From an uncultured Campylobacter sp. (GTDB lineage: Bacteria; Campylobacterota; Campylobacteria; Campylobacterales; Campylobacteraceae): DNA of 6,450 nt. The notes beneath the pieces are model-generated. The model had not been told where the DNA came from, ran no database searches, and saw only the letters and a list, made by a program, of their open reading frames with translations. The stretch spans positions 1-6,450 of the forward strand of contig NZ_CALIMQ010000224.1 in assembly GCF_938045535.1 (NCBI RefSeq). The letters run 5' to 3'. How positions within the stretch are numbered: the stretch's first letter is position 1; each line of letters starts with the position of its first letter. Below are positions 6,345 through 6,450 of this stretch, piece by piece. The translations under genes were made by a program, and so were the position numbers.

Positions 6345-6440
6345 CTTTAAAAATTTAATACGTGAAATTTAAACTTTGAATAGAACGCGCCATCCTATCC
6401 TTACTGCGCCTTTAAAAATTTAATATGCTAAATTTTAAAC
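6345..6440. repeat. imperfect direct repeat of about 30 bases, 65 bases apart
   Basis: CTTTAAAAATTTAATA occurs exactly at 6345-6360 and 6410-6425. In both copies it is followed by a similar tail (GAAATTTAAAC at 6364-6374 and CTAAATTTTAAAC at 6428-6440) and preceded by a short GC-containing segment. Low complexity explains part of the match. The repeat may continue beyond the right edge. Confidence 0.45.
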
Positions 6441-6450
6441 GCTGGACTCA

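Larger units (their letters stand above)
5735..6450. other. 716-base AT-palindrome-rich region without a supported gene
   Basis: No frame of useful length or with a known motif was found on either strand. By eye the region contains about fifteen AAATTT words, several extended into palindromes such as TTAAAATTTTAA, alternating with short GC-richer stretches. The 5' end (5744-5792) must hold the promoter of the propeller gene, but no clear -10 box could be picked out. Near the right edge there is an imperfect direct repeat. Confidence 0.55.

Noticed and set aside
6345..6440. CRISPR array
   Set aside because: Only two imperfect AT-rich copies, no conserved dyad of the usual kind, and no cas genes in view.

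Overview
The window looks like two different genomes joined in a tRNA cluster. The left part (1 to about 1700) is AT-rich with AT-ending codons and consensus TTGACA promoters, in the style of a low-GC anaerobe; Fusobacterium is my best guess, but Leptotrichia or a low-GC Firmicute is not excluded. The right part (about 1880 to the end) is clearly richer in GC, uses many GC-ending codons, is full of AAATTT words, and carries a gene order I recognise from Campylobacter (pycA, a small hypothetical gene, bpt). The moderate GC suggests a species such as C. gracilis, C. showae or C. rectus. Both groups live in the human mouth, so a chimeric metagenomic contig is the simplest explanation; tRNA-associated transfer is the less likely alternative.

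Layout, left part: on the minus strand, a strong promoter (1417-1445) drives pxpA (5-oxoprolinase subunit A, 578-1351), followed 19 bases later by an NRAMP-like membrane transporter (558 leftwards, cut by the window edge). This matches the ycsF-ycsG pair of Bacillus subtilis and suggests uptake and hydrolysis of 5-oxoproline. On the plus strand come two sister arginine tRNA genes (anticodons TCG and ACG), each with its own promoter, and a leucine tRNA (CAA) 8 bases after the second.

Layout, right part: pycA (biotin carboxylase subunit of pyruvate carboxylase), a 93-residue charged hypothetical protein, and bpt (leucyl-tRNA:protein transferase of the N-degron pathway) form a tight plus-strand operon with 9-base spacing and then an 8-base overlap. 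A 461-base stretch without a convincing gene, holding a perfect 18-base palindrome, separates it from a convergent minus-strand gene for an exported beta-propeller (SMP-30-like) protein. The last 716 bases contain no gene that I can support; they are dominated by AT palindromes and a near-end imperfect direct repeat.

I did not find a convincing new multi-gene system. The observations most worth checking are the genome junction, the NRAMP homologue that has lost its metal-binding TM1 motif beside pxpA, the conserved small protein between pycA and bpt, and the AAATTT-rich intergenic region.
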